DNA of 64,000 bases from Clostridiales bacterium (GTDB lineage Bacteria; Bacillota; Clostridia; Oscillospirales; Oscillospiraceae): contig JAJUGN010000003.1 of NCBI GenBank assembly GCA_029265975.1, positions 1-64,000 of the forward strand, given 5' to 3'. Position 1 is the first letter of the stretch. Every line of letters begins with the position of its first letter. Position numbers and translations under genes: made by a program. The notes under the pieces were generated by a model. It was not told the origin of the DNA, ran no database searches, and saw nothing but the letters and a program-made list of their open reading frames with translations. This document shows positions 1 through 8,087 of the stretch, one piece after another.

Positions 1-69
1 CGTTATACAGCTGCACCATCTGCTTTTTGAATTCATCTGTGTAGCTTCGCCGCTCTCTTTTTTCTGTCA
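1..69 (-). CDS. IS3-family transposase OrfA, N-terminal fragment
   Basis: Only the first 23 codons are in the window. The visible start reads MTEKRERRSYTDEFKKQMVQ, which matches the beginning of IS3/IS150-group OrfA proteins, small helix-turn-helix proteins that bind the element ends and are joined to the DDE catalytic part by frameshifting. The start ATG at 69 is preceded on the minus strand by an AAGGAGACG ribosome site. The catalytic ORF would lie further left and cannot be seen. Confidence 0.7.
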
Positions 70-141
70 TGGTATTTCGTCTCCTTTGCTTTATCTTACC
101 ATGACCCTAATTTTTCTGTCCAGTTAAGTGTAGACGATCCA
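1..141 (-). mobile_element. IS3-type insertion sequence, one end only
   Basis: The window opens inside an insertion sequence read leftward. The outer end lies near 135-141, where the minus strand begins TGGATCGTCTACACTTAACT, an arrangement typical of IS3/IS150-like ends, followed by a ribosome site and the start of an OrfA transposase. The rest of the element lies left of the window. Its end abuts a headless gene at 140-598, so it appears to have inserted into that gene. The family call rests on 23 residues of OrfA and the style of the end. Confidence 0.7.
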
Positions 142-598
142 CTCTGCCGATGGGTGGAAAAAAATAGAACAGCTTAGGAAAACACAACATGAAATTAAAC
201 AAGGATTCATTGCAATGTCGTTTCGTAATGAGACAGCTACAATTCGAAATTCATTCAAAATTGCTATTGAGGCGTGCGGATATGCCGTAAAAATCATTGA
301 CGAGAAAGAGCATAACAATCAAATAGTGCCGGAAATATTTTATGAGATTGAACGAAGTAAATTTATTGTTGTTGATGTAACTTACCCCAATTATGGTGCA
401 TATTACGAAGCCGGATTTGCTCAAGCTCTTGGAAAAGAAGTGATTGTTTGTTGTAAAAAAGAAGCCTTTGAGAATACTTCTGGAAAATTTGAACGTCCAC
501 ATTTTGATATAGCTCAGAAGTCAATGGTTCTATGGGAAGATGAGGCTGATTTAGTAAGTAGACTTAAGCGCAGGATAGAAGCAACAGTTAGCACCTAA
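140..598 (+). pseudogene. Nucleoside 2-deoxyribosyltransferase-like protein, 5' end lost to IS
   Basis: The reading frame is open from the IS end (about 134-140) to the stop at 598 and has no convincing start of its own. Internal ATGs at 189 and 215 lack a good ribosome site; the one at 215 falls inside the conserved GFIAMSFRNE strand. The domain resembles nucleoside 2-deoxyribosyltransferase-like Rossmann proteins: a GFIAMSF strand, an IDEKEHNNQI segment, a VVDVTYPN strand, then YYEAGFAQALGK with the presumed catalytic Glu. In this family the domain usually sits at the C-terminus of a longer protein, so the missing upstream part probably lies beyond the IS. Such base-sugar-bond enzymes occur in salvage and in prophage or defence islands; which applies here is not visible. 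Confidence 0.7.
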
Positions 599-830
599 TG
601 CAATAGGCTATTTATAGTATCTTATGTTTTGCCAATAATGAGCTGCCTTTCCTAAAACTTCTTCTGACAGTCTGGGATTTTTTCTAAAAGACCTTTAGAA
701 AATGTGCTTAAGTCGGTTCAAGATTGTTAGAAAACTAATCTTAAAATAGTTTTGAAAAATGGCTTGATTGCAGGCAATAGAGGGCTTTTAATAATCTTAA
801 ATAACGGTATTTAATAAAGCCGTCACAGCG

Positions 831-875
831 CTCAGAACCCGAAGGTCGTAGGTTCAAATCCTGCCTCCGCAACCA
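831..875 (+). other. 3' half of an initiator-type tRNA (probable attachment-site scar)
   Basis: These 45 bases match the 3' half of a tRNA closely resembling tRNA-fMet. They hold an anticodon-loop remnant CTCAGAA (CTCATAA in real fMet), the CCCGA stem strand, a variable loop, a T-arm with GGTTCAAATCC, the acceptor strand CCTCCGC, and A-CCA. No 5' half lies upstream: the partner GCGGAGG is absent and the preceding sequence is AT-rich. Integrative elements that use the 3' end of a tRNA leave exactly this kind of partial copy at one junction. With the IS and broken gene to the left, this marks the likely edge of a mobile island. Confidence 0.7.
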
Positions 876-879
876 TAAG

Positions 880-919
880 AAACCCTGTAATCTCAACGGT
901 TACAGGGTTTGTTTTTTTT
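880..919 (+). terminator. Intrinsic terminator after tRNA fragment
   Basis: An 11-bp perfect stem (AAACCCTGTAA at 880-890 with TTACAGGGTTT at 900-910) is followed by G and eight T residues. It directly follows the CCA of the tRNA fragment, as in a genuine tRNA gene end, so the fragment and terminator were probably copied together. Confidence 0.85.
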
Positions 920-1293
920 CATAAGAGTCTTTCTGGGCCTCTTTGCACCAAAGGAACTATCCCCAGGAAAAAACAGCAGGATTTGATTTTGTCAGCGACG
1001 AAATAAACAAATTAAAACGCCTGCAAAAAAGTCCGTTTATGGCGAGGAGGGACAGCGCACGATTGACTTCCCGCCATGCAGAGGAAAACATGAACGGGGA
1101 CGGAATGAAGGAGAAAAACGGATTTAAAGCCGAAACGACCGGCTCAAGGGAATGAGTCGAACAGAGCGGGACAGGAAGCGCTGCATTGAAACGCAAACGG
1201 CAGGGAAACACAAGGAGTTGCTGCGGAGTGCAGCAACAGGCAGATTGCACGTTTTAGGAGCTTTCCGGTATAGCTGCGTTAAACGGGCTAAGG
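920..1293. other. Intergenic stretch with no supported gene
   Basis: Between the terminator at 919 and the end of the GntR gene I see no convincing gene, RNA or repeat. A 70-codon frame (943-1155) is low-complexity, has no good ribosome site and resembles no protein I recognise. Confidence 0.5.
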
Positions 1294-2070
1294 TCAGTCG
1301 AAAACATCTATTCCTTTGACGGGGACAATGCCGAGCAGCTCGTCGGCGGCCTGGCGCAGCGCGGTAGTATCGGATTTGATAATGCAATCGTAGATTTTAT
1401 TGTGAGTATCGCTTTCACCCAGGGGCGGCAAGCCCATCTCATTCCGGCGGTGAGCGCGGGTGCTGATCAGCTGCATGATGTGGTCGCGGATCAGCTGCTG
1501 CACCATATAGTAAATGTCCTTATACAGCTTGTTGTGGCTCATTTTCACCACCGTGTAGTGAAAGTTGAAGTCGGCGTCAACGACGCGTTCGAGCGCCTCT
1601 TCGCTGTCAATGTTCAAATTATATTCCAGAGAAAGCTTGCTGTAATGCGCTAATGCTATGCGAAGCTCCTCCTTTTCCTCGTCGGTCGAAAAAATGGTTG
1701 CCAAACGCATGCACTCGTATTCCAGCAGATTTCGCAGCTGGCGGACATCCTTGTAGCTGTCTTCGTTCTGATAAAAAACTGAAATCTCGCTTAGCACCGG
1801 CTTCAGCGAAAAGTCACAGACAAAAGAACCCTCGCCAACGCGGGTCTGGATGATACCGAGTGTGCTGAGCTTCTGCAAAGCCATGCGCACGCTCAGGCGG
1901 TTTACGCCAAAGGTGTCGGCAAATTCGGACTCGGAGGGGAGCTTGTCTCCCGCTTTCCAGATACCGTCCGCAATGTCCTGCTTGATGGAGGCGCATACCT
2001 GATCCACGATGGAGATGCGGCTTATCTTCATTTTCCGGTGGAAATGCTGACCCAGGTTCTCTTTTTCCAT
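1294..2070 (-). CDS. GntR-family (FadR/FCD type) transcriptional regulator
   Basis: The protein (258 aa) has an N-terminal winged helix with the GntR signature (GDKLPSESEFADTFGVNRLSVRMALQKL at about residues 40-67) and an all-helical FCD-type ligand domain carrying D-x-x-x-H (DADFNFHYTVV) and later His residues that bind metal in this family. ATG 2070 is chosen over GTG 2079 because AGGTGA lies at correct spacing. FCD GntR proteins usually sense carboxylate or sugar-acid metabolites. This one is the last gene of a run containing two sugar-acid dehydratases and a permease, so it probably controls that cluster. Confidence 0.85.
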   Translation of the reverse strand: MEKENLGQHFHRKMKISRISIVDQVCASIKQDIADGIWKAGDKLPSESEFADTFGVNRLSVRMALQKLSTLGIIQTRVGEGSFVCDFSLKPVLSEISVFYQNEDSYKDVRQLRNLLEYECMRLATIFSTDEEKEELRIALAHYSKLSLEYNLNIDSEEALERVVDADFNFHYTVVKMSHNKLYKDIYYMVQQLIRDHIMQLISTRAHRRNEMGLPPLGESDTHNKIYDCIIKSDTTALRQAADELLGIVPVKGIDVFD

Positions 2071-2298
2071 ACTTTTCACCTATATAATTCTGAATTACCA
2101 TTTATTATAACGCTATTTTAGAAAAATGTCATTATTTTTGGCAAAAGGGGCTTGCGGAATTAGCCTTCGCAAATATCTGGGGAAAGCCTCTTTCAGACGG
2201 ATGTCGCATATCTCAGGGAATTGCCGCTGCGGAAAGCGGAAAAACCGCAGAAGCGTCGGCGCGCAAACAAATAACGAATGTGATTCCCGTAAGCGTGA

Positions 2299-2333
2299 GA
2301 ACAGCCGCCATCCGACAGGAAAGGCGGCTGTTC
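2299..2333 (-). terminator. Hairpin after the first dehydratase gene
   Basis: An 11-bp perfect stem (GAACAGCCGCC / GGCGGCTGTTC) lies between the dehydratase stop and the GntR gene. There is no clear T tract on the minus strand, so it may be an attenuator or RNA-stabilising hairpin rather than a full terminator. Confidence 0.45.
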
Positions 2334-2376
2334 CTGAGCAATAAAAGAAAGTCAAACAAAACGCTAATACACAAAA

Positions 2377-3582
2377 TTACTTGATGACTACCTTTTTGGC
2401 TTTTGCCATGTACTCTTCGCTCATCTCCTGACCTATGCCGGGGAGCTCGGGAACCTCGTAGAAGCCGTCCTTGGGCGCATAGTAGTATTTTCCGGCATTT
2501 TTGAACTTGGTCAGCAGATTGGCGTTGTGCTCCTCGTGAATGACGAAGTTGGGTATGGTCGCCTCTAAATGCAGGGCCGCCGCGGTGGCTATAGGACCTC
2601 CGCAAACGTGGATCTGCACGCCGATATCGTAGACCTGAGCCATGTCGCAGATTTTCTTTGTCTCGGTGATTCCTCCGGTATTGGCCAAATCAGGCTGAAT
2701 AATGTCAAGGGTCCTGTCCTCGAAGAACTGGCGGAAGCCCCAGCGTGTGTAACTGCGCTCTCCGGTAGCCAGCGGAAGGGTGCAGCGCTCCTTTATGTGC
2801 TTGTAAACACCGGGATTGCAGGGCATGGTGGGTTCCTCGTAATACATTATGCGGTAAGGCTCCAGAGCTTTGCCGAGAATGGCGGAGGTGTTAGCGTCCA
2901 GAAGCGAGTGAATCTCAATGATTATGTCAAGATCATCTCCTCCGGCCTCGCGTGCCGCCGCTATGCGCTCTACTGAGCGCTTCAAATCGTGCTCCCTGTA
3001 ACAGCCGCGTATCTGGTTGCCCTGGGTCGCAAAAACCTCCCCGAAAGGCTTTTCGTGATAGGGAGCAAAAACGGGGTCTATCTTGACGGCGTCATAGCCG
3101 TCGGAAACAGCGTCCTTAACCGCGTCGTAGTAGTCCTTCGGGTCGTAGAGCAGCGCAAGCGAATCGTTTTTTTCAATGATTTTCCGCCATCCAAACTGAA
3201 GCTGGGAGGCGTAAGCGCGGAGTTTGTCGTTTGTCTTCCCTCCTAAAAGCTTATAAACCGGCAGGTTGAGAGCCTTGCCCTTAATATCCCAGCAGGCGAT
3301 ATCGATGGCCGACATTGCCGAGGTTACGACTACGCCGCCTCCCATGCCCCAGAAAGTATGGCGGTGCAGGTGCTCCCAAATCTTTTCGGTGTCGAAGGGA
3401 TCCATGCCTATGACCAGCTTGGCAAAATCCTGGCATTGACCGAAAGCAGCCATAGAGCAGTTGCCGTAGGCGAGGCCGGCCTCGCCGAACCCGCTGATGC
3501 CCTCGTCGGTGTTGACCTTAATTGTGACAAAACCTCCCAAGCCCACTTCGTCGATATAGCATTCTACGCTTGTAATTTTCAT
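2377..3582 (-). CDS. Enolase-superfamily sugar-acid dehydratase (ManD/GlcD-like)
   Basis: A 401-aa mandelate racemase/muconate lactonizing enzyme-family protein with the N-terminal capping domain and C-terminal barrel. Candidate Mg ligands are Glu223 (in EIHS), Glu249 (YYEEP) and Glu275 (TGERS), 26 residues apart each, the spacing seen in mannonate dehydratase-type enzymes; His225 follows the first ligand. QPDLANTGG and QIHVCGGP (His324) complete the active-site motifs. Such enzymes dehydrate acid sugars such as gluconate, mannonate or galactonate to 2-keto-3-deoxy acids. Start ATG 3582 has AAAGGAG. A paralogue lies at 5226 and a permease between them. The exact substrate cannot be read from sequence. 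Confidence 0.85.
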   Translation of the reverse strand: MKITSVECYIDEVGLGGFVTIKVNTDEGISGFGEAGLAYGNCSMAAFGQCQDFAKLVIGMDPFDTEKIWEHLHRHTFWGMGGGVVVTSAMSAIDIACWDIKGKALNLPVYKLLGGKTNDKLRAYASQLQFGWRKIIEKNDSLALLYDPKDYYDAVKDAVSDGYDAVKIDPVFAPYHEKPFGEVFATQGNQIRGCYREHDLKRSVERIAAAREAGGDDLDIIIEIHSLLDANTSAILGKALEPYRIMYYEEPTMPCNPGVYKHIKERCTLPLATGERSYTRWGFRQFFEDRTLDIIQPDLANTGGITETKKICDMAQVYDIGVQIHVCGGPIATAAALHLEATIPNFVIHEEHNANLLTKFKNAGKYYYAPKDGFYEVPELPGIGQEMSEEYMAKAKKVVIK

Positions 3583-3623
3583 TAAAACATGCTCCTTTCC
3601 ATGTTGTTGCTGCTGAAAGCCGT

Positions 3624-5048
3624 CTATTTTGCAGTGTTGGCTTCTAAGGTATCATCCTCTGCCCACACGGAGGTGTGGATCTCAATATTTCCGTTCCTGG
3701 CACGCCATACGCCGATAGCAGCCGTAATGATGAGAGCCGCCACATTGGCAACAGCCAGGGCGGGGGTCATGGACAGGCATGACTTCCAGAACACTACGAT
3801 GTAGCCTATAAGGGACAGAACGCAGATGGCATAGTAAAGGCCGTCAGGCACATGTAAGCGGCTCTTTTTCCATGCCTCGGGATACTTTTTCGGCAGCCTG
3901 ACAAGGGCCGCAAAGTTCAGGAAGGCAAAAAAGGAAGTAAAGAGCTGTACCATGTTGGTGATGACGGTGATGGAGAGCCCAAAAATAATAGGGATGATGC
4001 CCAGAATGTACATAAACGTGAGAATAAAGACGCGGGAGCCCTTGGCGTTCTTTTTTCCGAAAGCGGCGGGGAGCCAGCCATCGTCGCAGGACTGCCCGAT
4101 AGTTATTGCGTTATAGGCAAAGCTTGAGTTAAGGGTGGACAGCAGCGCCATAATCGGGCCGCCTATGATGAAAAAGTAAAACAGCCAGGTCGGAAAGATT
4201 CGCTTCGCGGCAAAAACCAAGGTGGTGGAAGCGCCGTACTCGCTCACGCTCATAACGCCTACGCCGGCCATTGCCACGCCCACATACAATACGATCAGCG
4301 TGGGAACCGACATCAAAAGCACCGCCGGGATGTCACGCCTGGCGTTTTTGGCGTCCCTGCCGTAGGCGATAGTCATGTAATATCCCTGACAGGAGTATAC
4401 GAACAGCAGAACCGCCCCGGTAAAGCCGCCGGCGATATTTCCGCCTTTGAAGGTAATGCCCCAGCCGTTGATAAGGAAATTGGGGTTTGCGAAGTCGAAA
4501 ATCGGAAGCTTCATTTTGAAAATGCCCACAGCGGCAAAGATGAACAGGGCGGCGATGAGCAGCCATGTCATAAGCTTCTGGGCCTTGGCCATTACATCCA
4601 CGCCCAGCAGATTGACGACAAAGAATATGGTCAGCAGAAGGACCCCCACAAAGACACGCGGAGCCGGGCCGCCCAAAGCGGGGATAACGTCGCCAAGGTA
4701 AGCTGATGCGGAAACGCCAAACAAGGACAGGGATAGGCACTGCGTCAAATAGGAGAAGGCAAAGATGCCTGATGCGGTGGGACCCGCCAGCTCACACAGC
4801 ATTGAATAGTTTCCGCCTCCCAGGCGGAGAGCCGATGAGACAAAGACGAACGGCGAAATCATGATGAAGCCCATGATGATGGCCGCAAAATAGGCAAGCC
4901 AGGCGGAATAGCCGGTCATTTTGATCGCCGGGACAATGAGCGTGATGACTCCGGCCCCGATGACCTGTCCGATGGCCAATGCATAAAGTTCAGTTCTTCC
5001 CAGAGAACCGGGCTTCGGCGCCGGCTCCTTGATAACTTTGATTGCCAT
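3624..5048 (-). CDS. APC-superfamily permease
   Basis: A 474-aa integral membrane protein with about 12 hydrophobic segments. The first carries the APC helix-break motif GQVIGAGVITL (about residues 27-37), and a hydrophilic loop contains AYGRDAKNARRDIP, as in amino acid-polyamine-organocation transporters. It lies 41 bp upstream of one dehydratase and 177 bp downstream of the other on the same strand, with AAGGAGG before ATG 5048, so it is probably co-transcribed. An APC carrier beside sugar-acid dehydratases is unexpected. The substrate may be an amino-sugar acid or another zwitterionic acid rather than a plain aldonate. Confidence 0.85.
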   Translation of the reverse strand: MAIKVIKEPAPKPGSLGRTELYALAIGQVIGAGVITLIVPAIKMTGYSAWLAYFAAIIMGFIMISPFVFVSSALRLGGGNYSMLCELAGPTASGIFAFSYLTQCLSLSLFGVSASAYLGDVIPALGGPAPRVFVGVLLLTIFFVVNLLGVDVMAKAQKLMTWLLIAALFIFAAVGIFKMKLPIFDFANPNFLINGWGITFKGGNIAGGFTGAVLLFVYSCQGYYMTIAYGRDAKNARRDIPAVLLMSVPTLIVLYVGVAMAGVGVMSVSEYGASTTLVFAAKRIFPTWLFYFFIIGGPIMALLSTLNSSFAYNAITIGQSCDDGWLPAAFGKKNAKGSRVFILTFMYILGIIPIIFGLSITVITNMVQLFTSFFAFLNFAALVRLPKKYPEAWKKSRLHVPDGLYYAICVLSLIGYIVVFWKSCLSMTPALAVANVAALIITAAIGVWRARNGNIEIHTSVWAEDDTLEANTAK

Positions 5049-5225
5049 AGCGAAAACCTCCTTATTTTCTTTTATTTGCTTAAAGGTAAACTTGCGCCGG
5101 AAGTCAAGTTCCCTGCCGGAAAAAGCCTTTAGAAATCAGCCGGCCGGAAACGGCGGGCCGCTCATAAGCCGGCTTGGGGCTATGCGCCTCCCTTCCGTTA
5201 TTAAAATGACCTTTTTATGATGATG

Positions 5226-6416
5226 CTAATTCACCACTTTGTAGAGATAAGCCTTGTCAATGGCCTCCTGCAGGAATTCGTTGCCGATACCCGGCAGATC
5301 GGGAACGCTGAAGAAGCCTTTATCCGGCTGCAGGTTGTATTTGGTAAGCCCGAGACAGGTATCCATCCGATTGCATACATGGTGCTCGTGAATGACGAAA
5401 TTGGGGATGGCGCATTCCAAATGCAGAGCCGCATTGGTAGCCAGCGGACTTCCGGCAACGTGGATTTGGATGCCGACGTCAAAGGCGTGGGCCATGTCGC
5501 AAATCTTCTTCACCTCGCTGATGCCGCCGCAGTTGCCGATATCGGGCTGGGCGAGCTGCAGGAGATTGCGCTTGAAGTAGTCCGCATACTGCCAGCGGGA
5601 GAATATCCTCTCGCCGTTGGCGATAGGAACGCTGGTATATTTGGTTATGTATTCAACTGTTTGGGGCGTGGGGGTGTTGGGCTCCTCAAAAGCCACAATG
5701 CCGTATTTTTCGGCCAGCTTTGCCAGCTGAACGGCGCCGAGGGCGTCCGGATAGGAGTGGTTTTCCATAATGATGTCCACTCCGTCGCCGGCCGCTTCCC
5801 GGGCGGCTTTCATCCTAGCCTCCACCATTTTAAGCCGGGCGGGGGTGAGGAAGCCCGTGGTATCCAGAAAGCTAAGGGGCCTGCCTTCTTCGTCCCTGTC
5901 AAAGAAGTCGATTTTCACGGCGTCGAAGCCCTCGGCCACGGCCAGCTTCACATTATGCGCGTAATCCTCCGGTTTCACGGCCCAGAGGTGTTCGCTCACA
6001 CCGACCTGGCCCCAGCCGAACTGAAGCTGGCTTGCGTAAGTACGCAGCCTGCTTCTGACTTTTCCGCCCAGAAGCTGATAAACGGGAACATTAAAATACT
6101 TGCCCTTGATATCCCACAATGCCACGTCAATGGCGGCTATTCCCGAGAATACCACCGGGCCTCCGTTCTGACCCCAAAAGGTCTTTTTGTACATTGTTTC
6201 CCAGATAAGCTCGGTCTGCAGAGGATCCATGCCGATAATCAGCTCCGCCAGATCGCATACCATGCCGAAAGCGGCGGAACCGCCCACTCCGTACGCCATG
6301 CCCGCCTCGCCGTCCCCCCGGATGCCGGCGTCGGTGTGAATCCGGCAGCCTATCGGGCTGTTTATCCGGCTGTTGGCGGTAGGGAGGCGAAAAACCTCCA
6401 CCTTTACAATTTTCAT
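5226..6416 (-). CDS. Enolase-superfamily sugar-acid dehydratase, second paralogue
   Basis: A 396-aa mandelate racemase/muconate lactonizing enzyme-family protein, clearly homologous to the one at 2377 (shared YASQLQFGW, AVKID, GER-x3-RW, QPD-x2-N-x-GGI, QIHV). Candidate metal ligands are Glu218 (in ENHS), Glu244 (FEEPN) and Glu270 (NGER), again 26 apart; His220 and His319 are candidate acid/base residues. The two copies differ in the loop before the first ligand (about 170-200), where substrate specificity is usually set. Being first in the leftward run, it probably follows the cluster promoter upstream. Start ATG 6416 has AAAGGGG. Confidence 0.85.
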   Translation of the reverse strand: MKIVKVEVFRLPTANSRINSPIGCRIHTDAGIRGDGEAGMAYGVGGSAAFGMVCDLAELIIGMDPLQTELIWETMYKKTFWGQNGGPVVFSGIAAIDVALWDIKGKYFNVPVYQLLGGKVRSRLRTYASQLQFGWGQVGVSEHLWAVKPEDYAHNVKLAVAEGFDAVKIDFFDRDEEGRPLSFLDTTGFLTPARLKMVEARMKAAREAAGDGVDIIMENHSYPDALGAVQLAKLAEKYGIVAFEEPNTPTPQTVEYITKYTSVPIANGERIFSRWQYADYFKRNLLQLAQPDIGNCGGISEVKKICDMAHAFDVGIQIHVAGSPLATNAALHLECAIPNFVIHEHHVCNRMDTCLGLTKYNLQPDKGFFSVPDLPGIGNEFLQEAIDKAYLYKVVN

Positions 6417-7002
6417 TCGTATCGCCCCTTTACAAAATTATTTAACGATTTATTCACTTGTTCGCTATGCATACAGCATATCTATTTTTTGCATAAAGTC
6501 AATAGGAATATGTCATTTTTGTCAAAGATATTAATGTTGCAAAAAACAAATTGTGAATTTCGCTGGAACATAAAATCGGGTTTGCGGCCTGCTCAAAACC
6601 TTTTCCAAAAGCGGCAAATAACGGAACACGGAAAAAGCCCGGCTTAAGCAGGGCTCAGCCTGTAAAAAACCTGAATCCTATATCTATAAAGTGATAGCAA
6701 ATCGTTTTCACGGCGGAATTCACATCGGAAAAGTACATTAATAGACGAAAGGCACGCGGAGAGAAAATAAATTATCCTGCCATGGCCGCCGCCGATAAAG
6801 AGGTCCGCCTGTTCGTCTGCGTGTTTCGTTGCGTATCGGGAAATGCCGCCGCAGTTCGCCGTCGCCCTAATGCTTTTTATACTATTTATTGCCGCCGTCC
6901 GAAGCTCTATTATGCTTGGATGGCGGCAATTTTCTTCAGATTTTCCTCATATTAGCAAAGGCCTTAAAAAATACGCACAATAGTAAAAAAATTTTCATTT
7001 TA
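6417..7002. other. Divergent intergenic region (about 590 bp)
   Basis: This space separates the leftward dehydratase cluster from the rightward ATPase-korDABC operon. It is AT-rich near 6430-6560, where the cluster promoter should lie, and holds the near-palindrome ATGCATACAGCAT (about 6467-6479), a possible operator. The segment TGTCATTTTTGTCAAA (about 6511-6526) resembles TGTCATTATTTTTGGCAAA upstream of the GntR gene (about 2127-2145), so both could be GntR sites. I see no supported gene or RNA. Confidence 0.35.
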
Positions 7003-7034
7003 GTTGTTCGAATTTGGGATTTTTATGTTATTAT
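7003..7034 (+). promoter_or_regulatory. Likely promoter of ATPase-korDABC operon
   Basis: A TTGTTC-like -35 near 7003 and TATTAT-like -10 near 7029-7034 lie about 70 bp before the TTG start at 7107. Their position argues against a longer protein starting at 7014. Confidence 0.4.
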
Positions 7035-7106
7035 ATTAATGCGGGGTTTTTTAAGCATGATGACAAGAAAAAAATCGCTATTTTGCTCAAAAAGGGGCTG
7101 TGTTAT

Positions 7107-7799
7107 TTGTCTCAGTTATATACAGAGCTGCTCGGCGGCAAAAAGACCGTCGTCTTCCTTGGAGAGGCGGGGTCCGGCAAATCCGAAATTGCCATCAATT
7201 TCGCCGTCGGGCTCAAAGGCGAAACAAAACAGAAGATACACTTCTTCGACATGGATCAGACGAAGCCGCTTTTCCGTTCGCGCGATGTTGCGAATAAAAT
7301 CAGGAGCATGGGAATAGAGTTCCACAGCAACGTCACCGAATCGATTGAAGACGTGTCTGCGATAGCCCCGGGCGTTATTGAGGCAATCGGGGAGCCGGAG
7401 AGCCTTGTGATTATGGACATAGGCGGCAATGAACACGGCGCTCGGATGATAGGGCAGTTTTCAGATTACTTAAACGGCGGCAGCAGCGTGGTTTTTTTCC
7501 TCATCAACCCCTACCGTCCCTGGTCGAGGGATTTGCAAAGCATAGCGGAAACGATAAGGAGAATAACTGCCGCCTCGAGGACATCCAATATCCGCGTAGT
7601 CAGCAACCCGAACTTCGGCCTCGAAACAACGGCTGAGGATATTGTTAAAGGTAACGAAAGACTGAAAGAGATGCTTGAAGGCAGGCTTGAGGTTTCGTTT
7701 GTGTGCGCCCTTGAGCACCTGTGCCCCGAACTTGAAGGTAGGATAAAGGAGCCGCTGGTTCCGGTTAAAATCCATATTCTCTACCCCTGGCAGGAGTGA
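7107..7799 (+). CDS. P-loop ATPase linked to 2-oxoacid oxidoreductase
   Basis: A 230-aa single-domain NTPase. Walker A GEAGSGKS is at residues 19-26, DMDQT with its two Asp at about 48-50 resembles the DxD of SIMIBI-class ATPases (ParA, ArsA, CooC), and LVIMDIGG near 100 is a Walker B-like strand. TTG 7107 is preferred because AAAGGGG sits at good spacing; an in-frame start at 7014 falls within the promoter. It is the first gene of a run with korDABC (71-bp gap). That suggests an accessory job such as cofactor or cluster insertion, or activity control. That role is inferred; I do not recognise a named family. Confidence 0.6.
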   Translation: MSQLYTELLGGKKTVVFLGEAGSGKSEIAINFAVGLKGETKQKIHFFDMDQTKPLFRSRDVANKIRSMGIEFHSNVTESIEDVSAIAPGVIEAIGEPESLVIMDIGGNEHGARMIGQFSDYLNGGSSVVFFLINPYRPWSRDLQSIAETIRRITAASRTSNIRVVSNPNFGLETTAEDIVKGNERLKEMLEGRLEVSFVCALEHLCPELEGRIKEPLVPVKIHILYPWQE

Positions 7800-7870
7800 A
7801 AAATGGTCGAGCCCTGAGACCCGGCTGTTGAAATATCAACCGCGTACTTTATTAATAAGGAGACGAAGAT

Positions 7871-8074
7871 ATGCCAAAAATTGAGATCGAATCGGAATAC
7901 TGCAAGAGCTGCCTTTTCTGTGTCGAAGCCTGTCCCAAAAAGGTTATCGGCACAACCTCGGCGGTAAACTCCAAGGGATACCAATACGCCGTCGCCATCA
8001 ACCCCGATGCCTGCGTGGGCTGCGCCATATGCGCAACGGTTTGCCCCGACGCCGCCATCGAGGTATACAAATAA
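7871..8074 (+). CDS. korD: 2-oxoacid:ferredoxin oxidoreductase, ferredoxin (delta) subunit
   Basis: A 67-aa protein with two 4Fe-4S motifs, CKSCLFCVEACP and CVGCAICATVCP, in the usual CxxCxxCxxxCP form. Small 8Fe ferredoxins of this kind serve as the delta subunit, passing electrons from the thiamine-diphosphate site to free ferredoxin. AAGGAGACGAAGAT precedes ATG 7871. It is followed after 13 bp by the alpha subunit, giving the order D-A-B-C common in Clostridia. Confidence 0.9.
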   Translation: MPKIEIESEYCKSCLFCVEACPKKVIGTTSAVNSKGYQYAVAINPDACVGCAICATVCPDAAIEVYK

Positions 8075-8087
8075 GGGGGAATACGAA

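Noticed and set aside
663..676. A GACAGTCTG like the end of the 193-bp element, in the left island
   Set aside because: Only about 10 bases match and nothing else of the element is present nearby; chance cannot be excluded.
943..1155. 70-codon plus-strand frame before the GntR gene
   Set aside because: No good ribosome site, biased composition, no recognisable motif.
5217..6647. 476-codon plus-strand open frame opposite the second dehydratase
   Set aside because: It is the antisense shadow of a clearly conserved enzyme gene and has no ribosome site.
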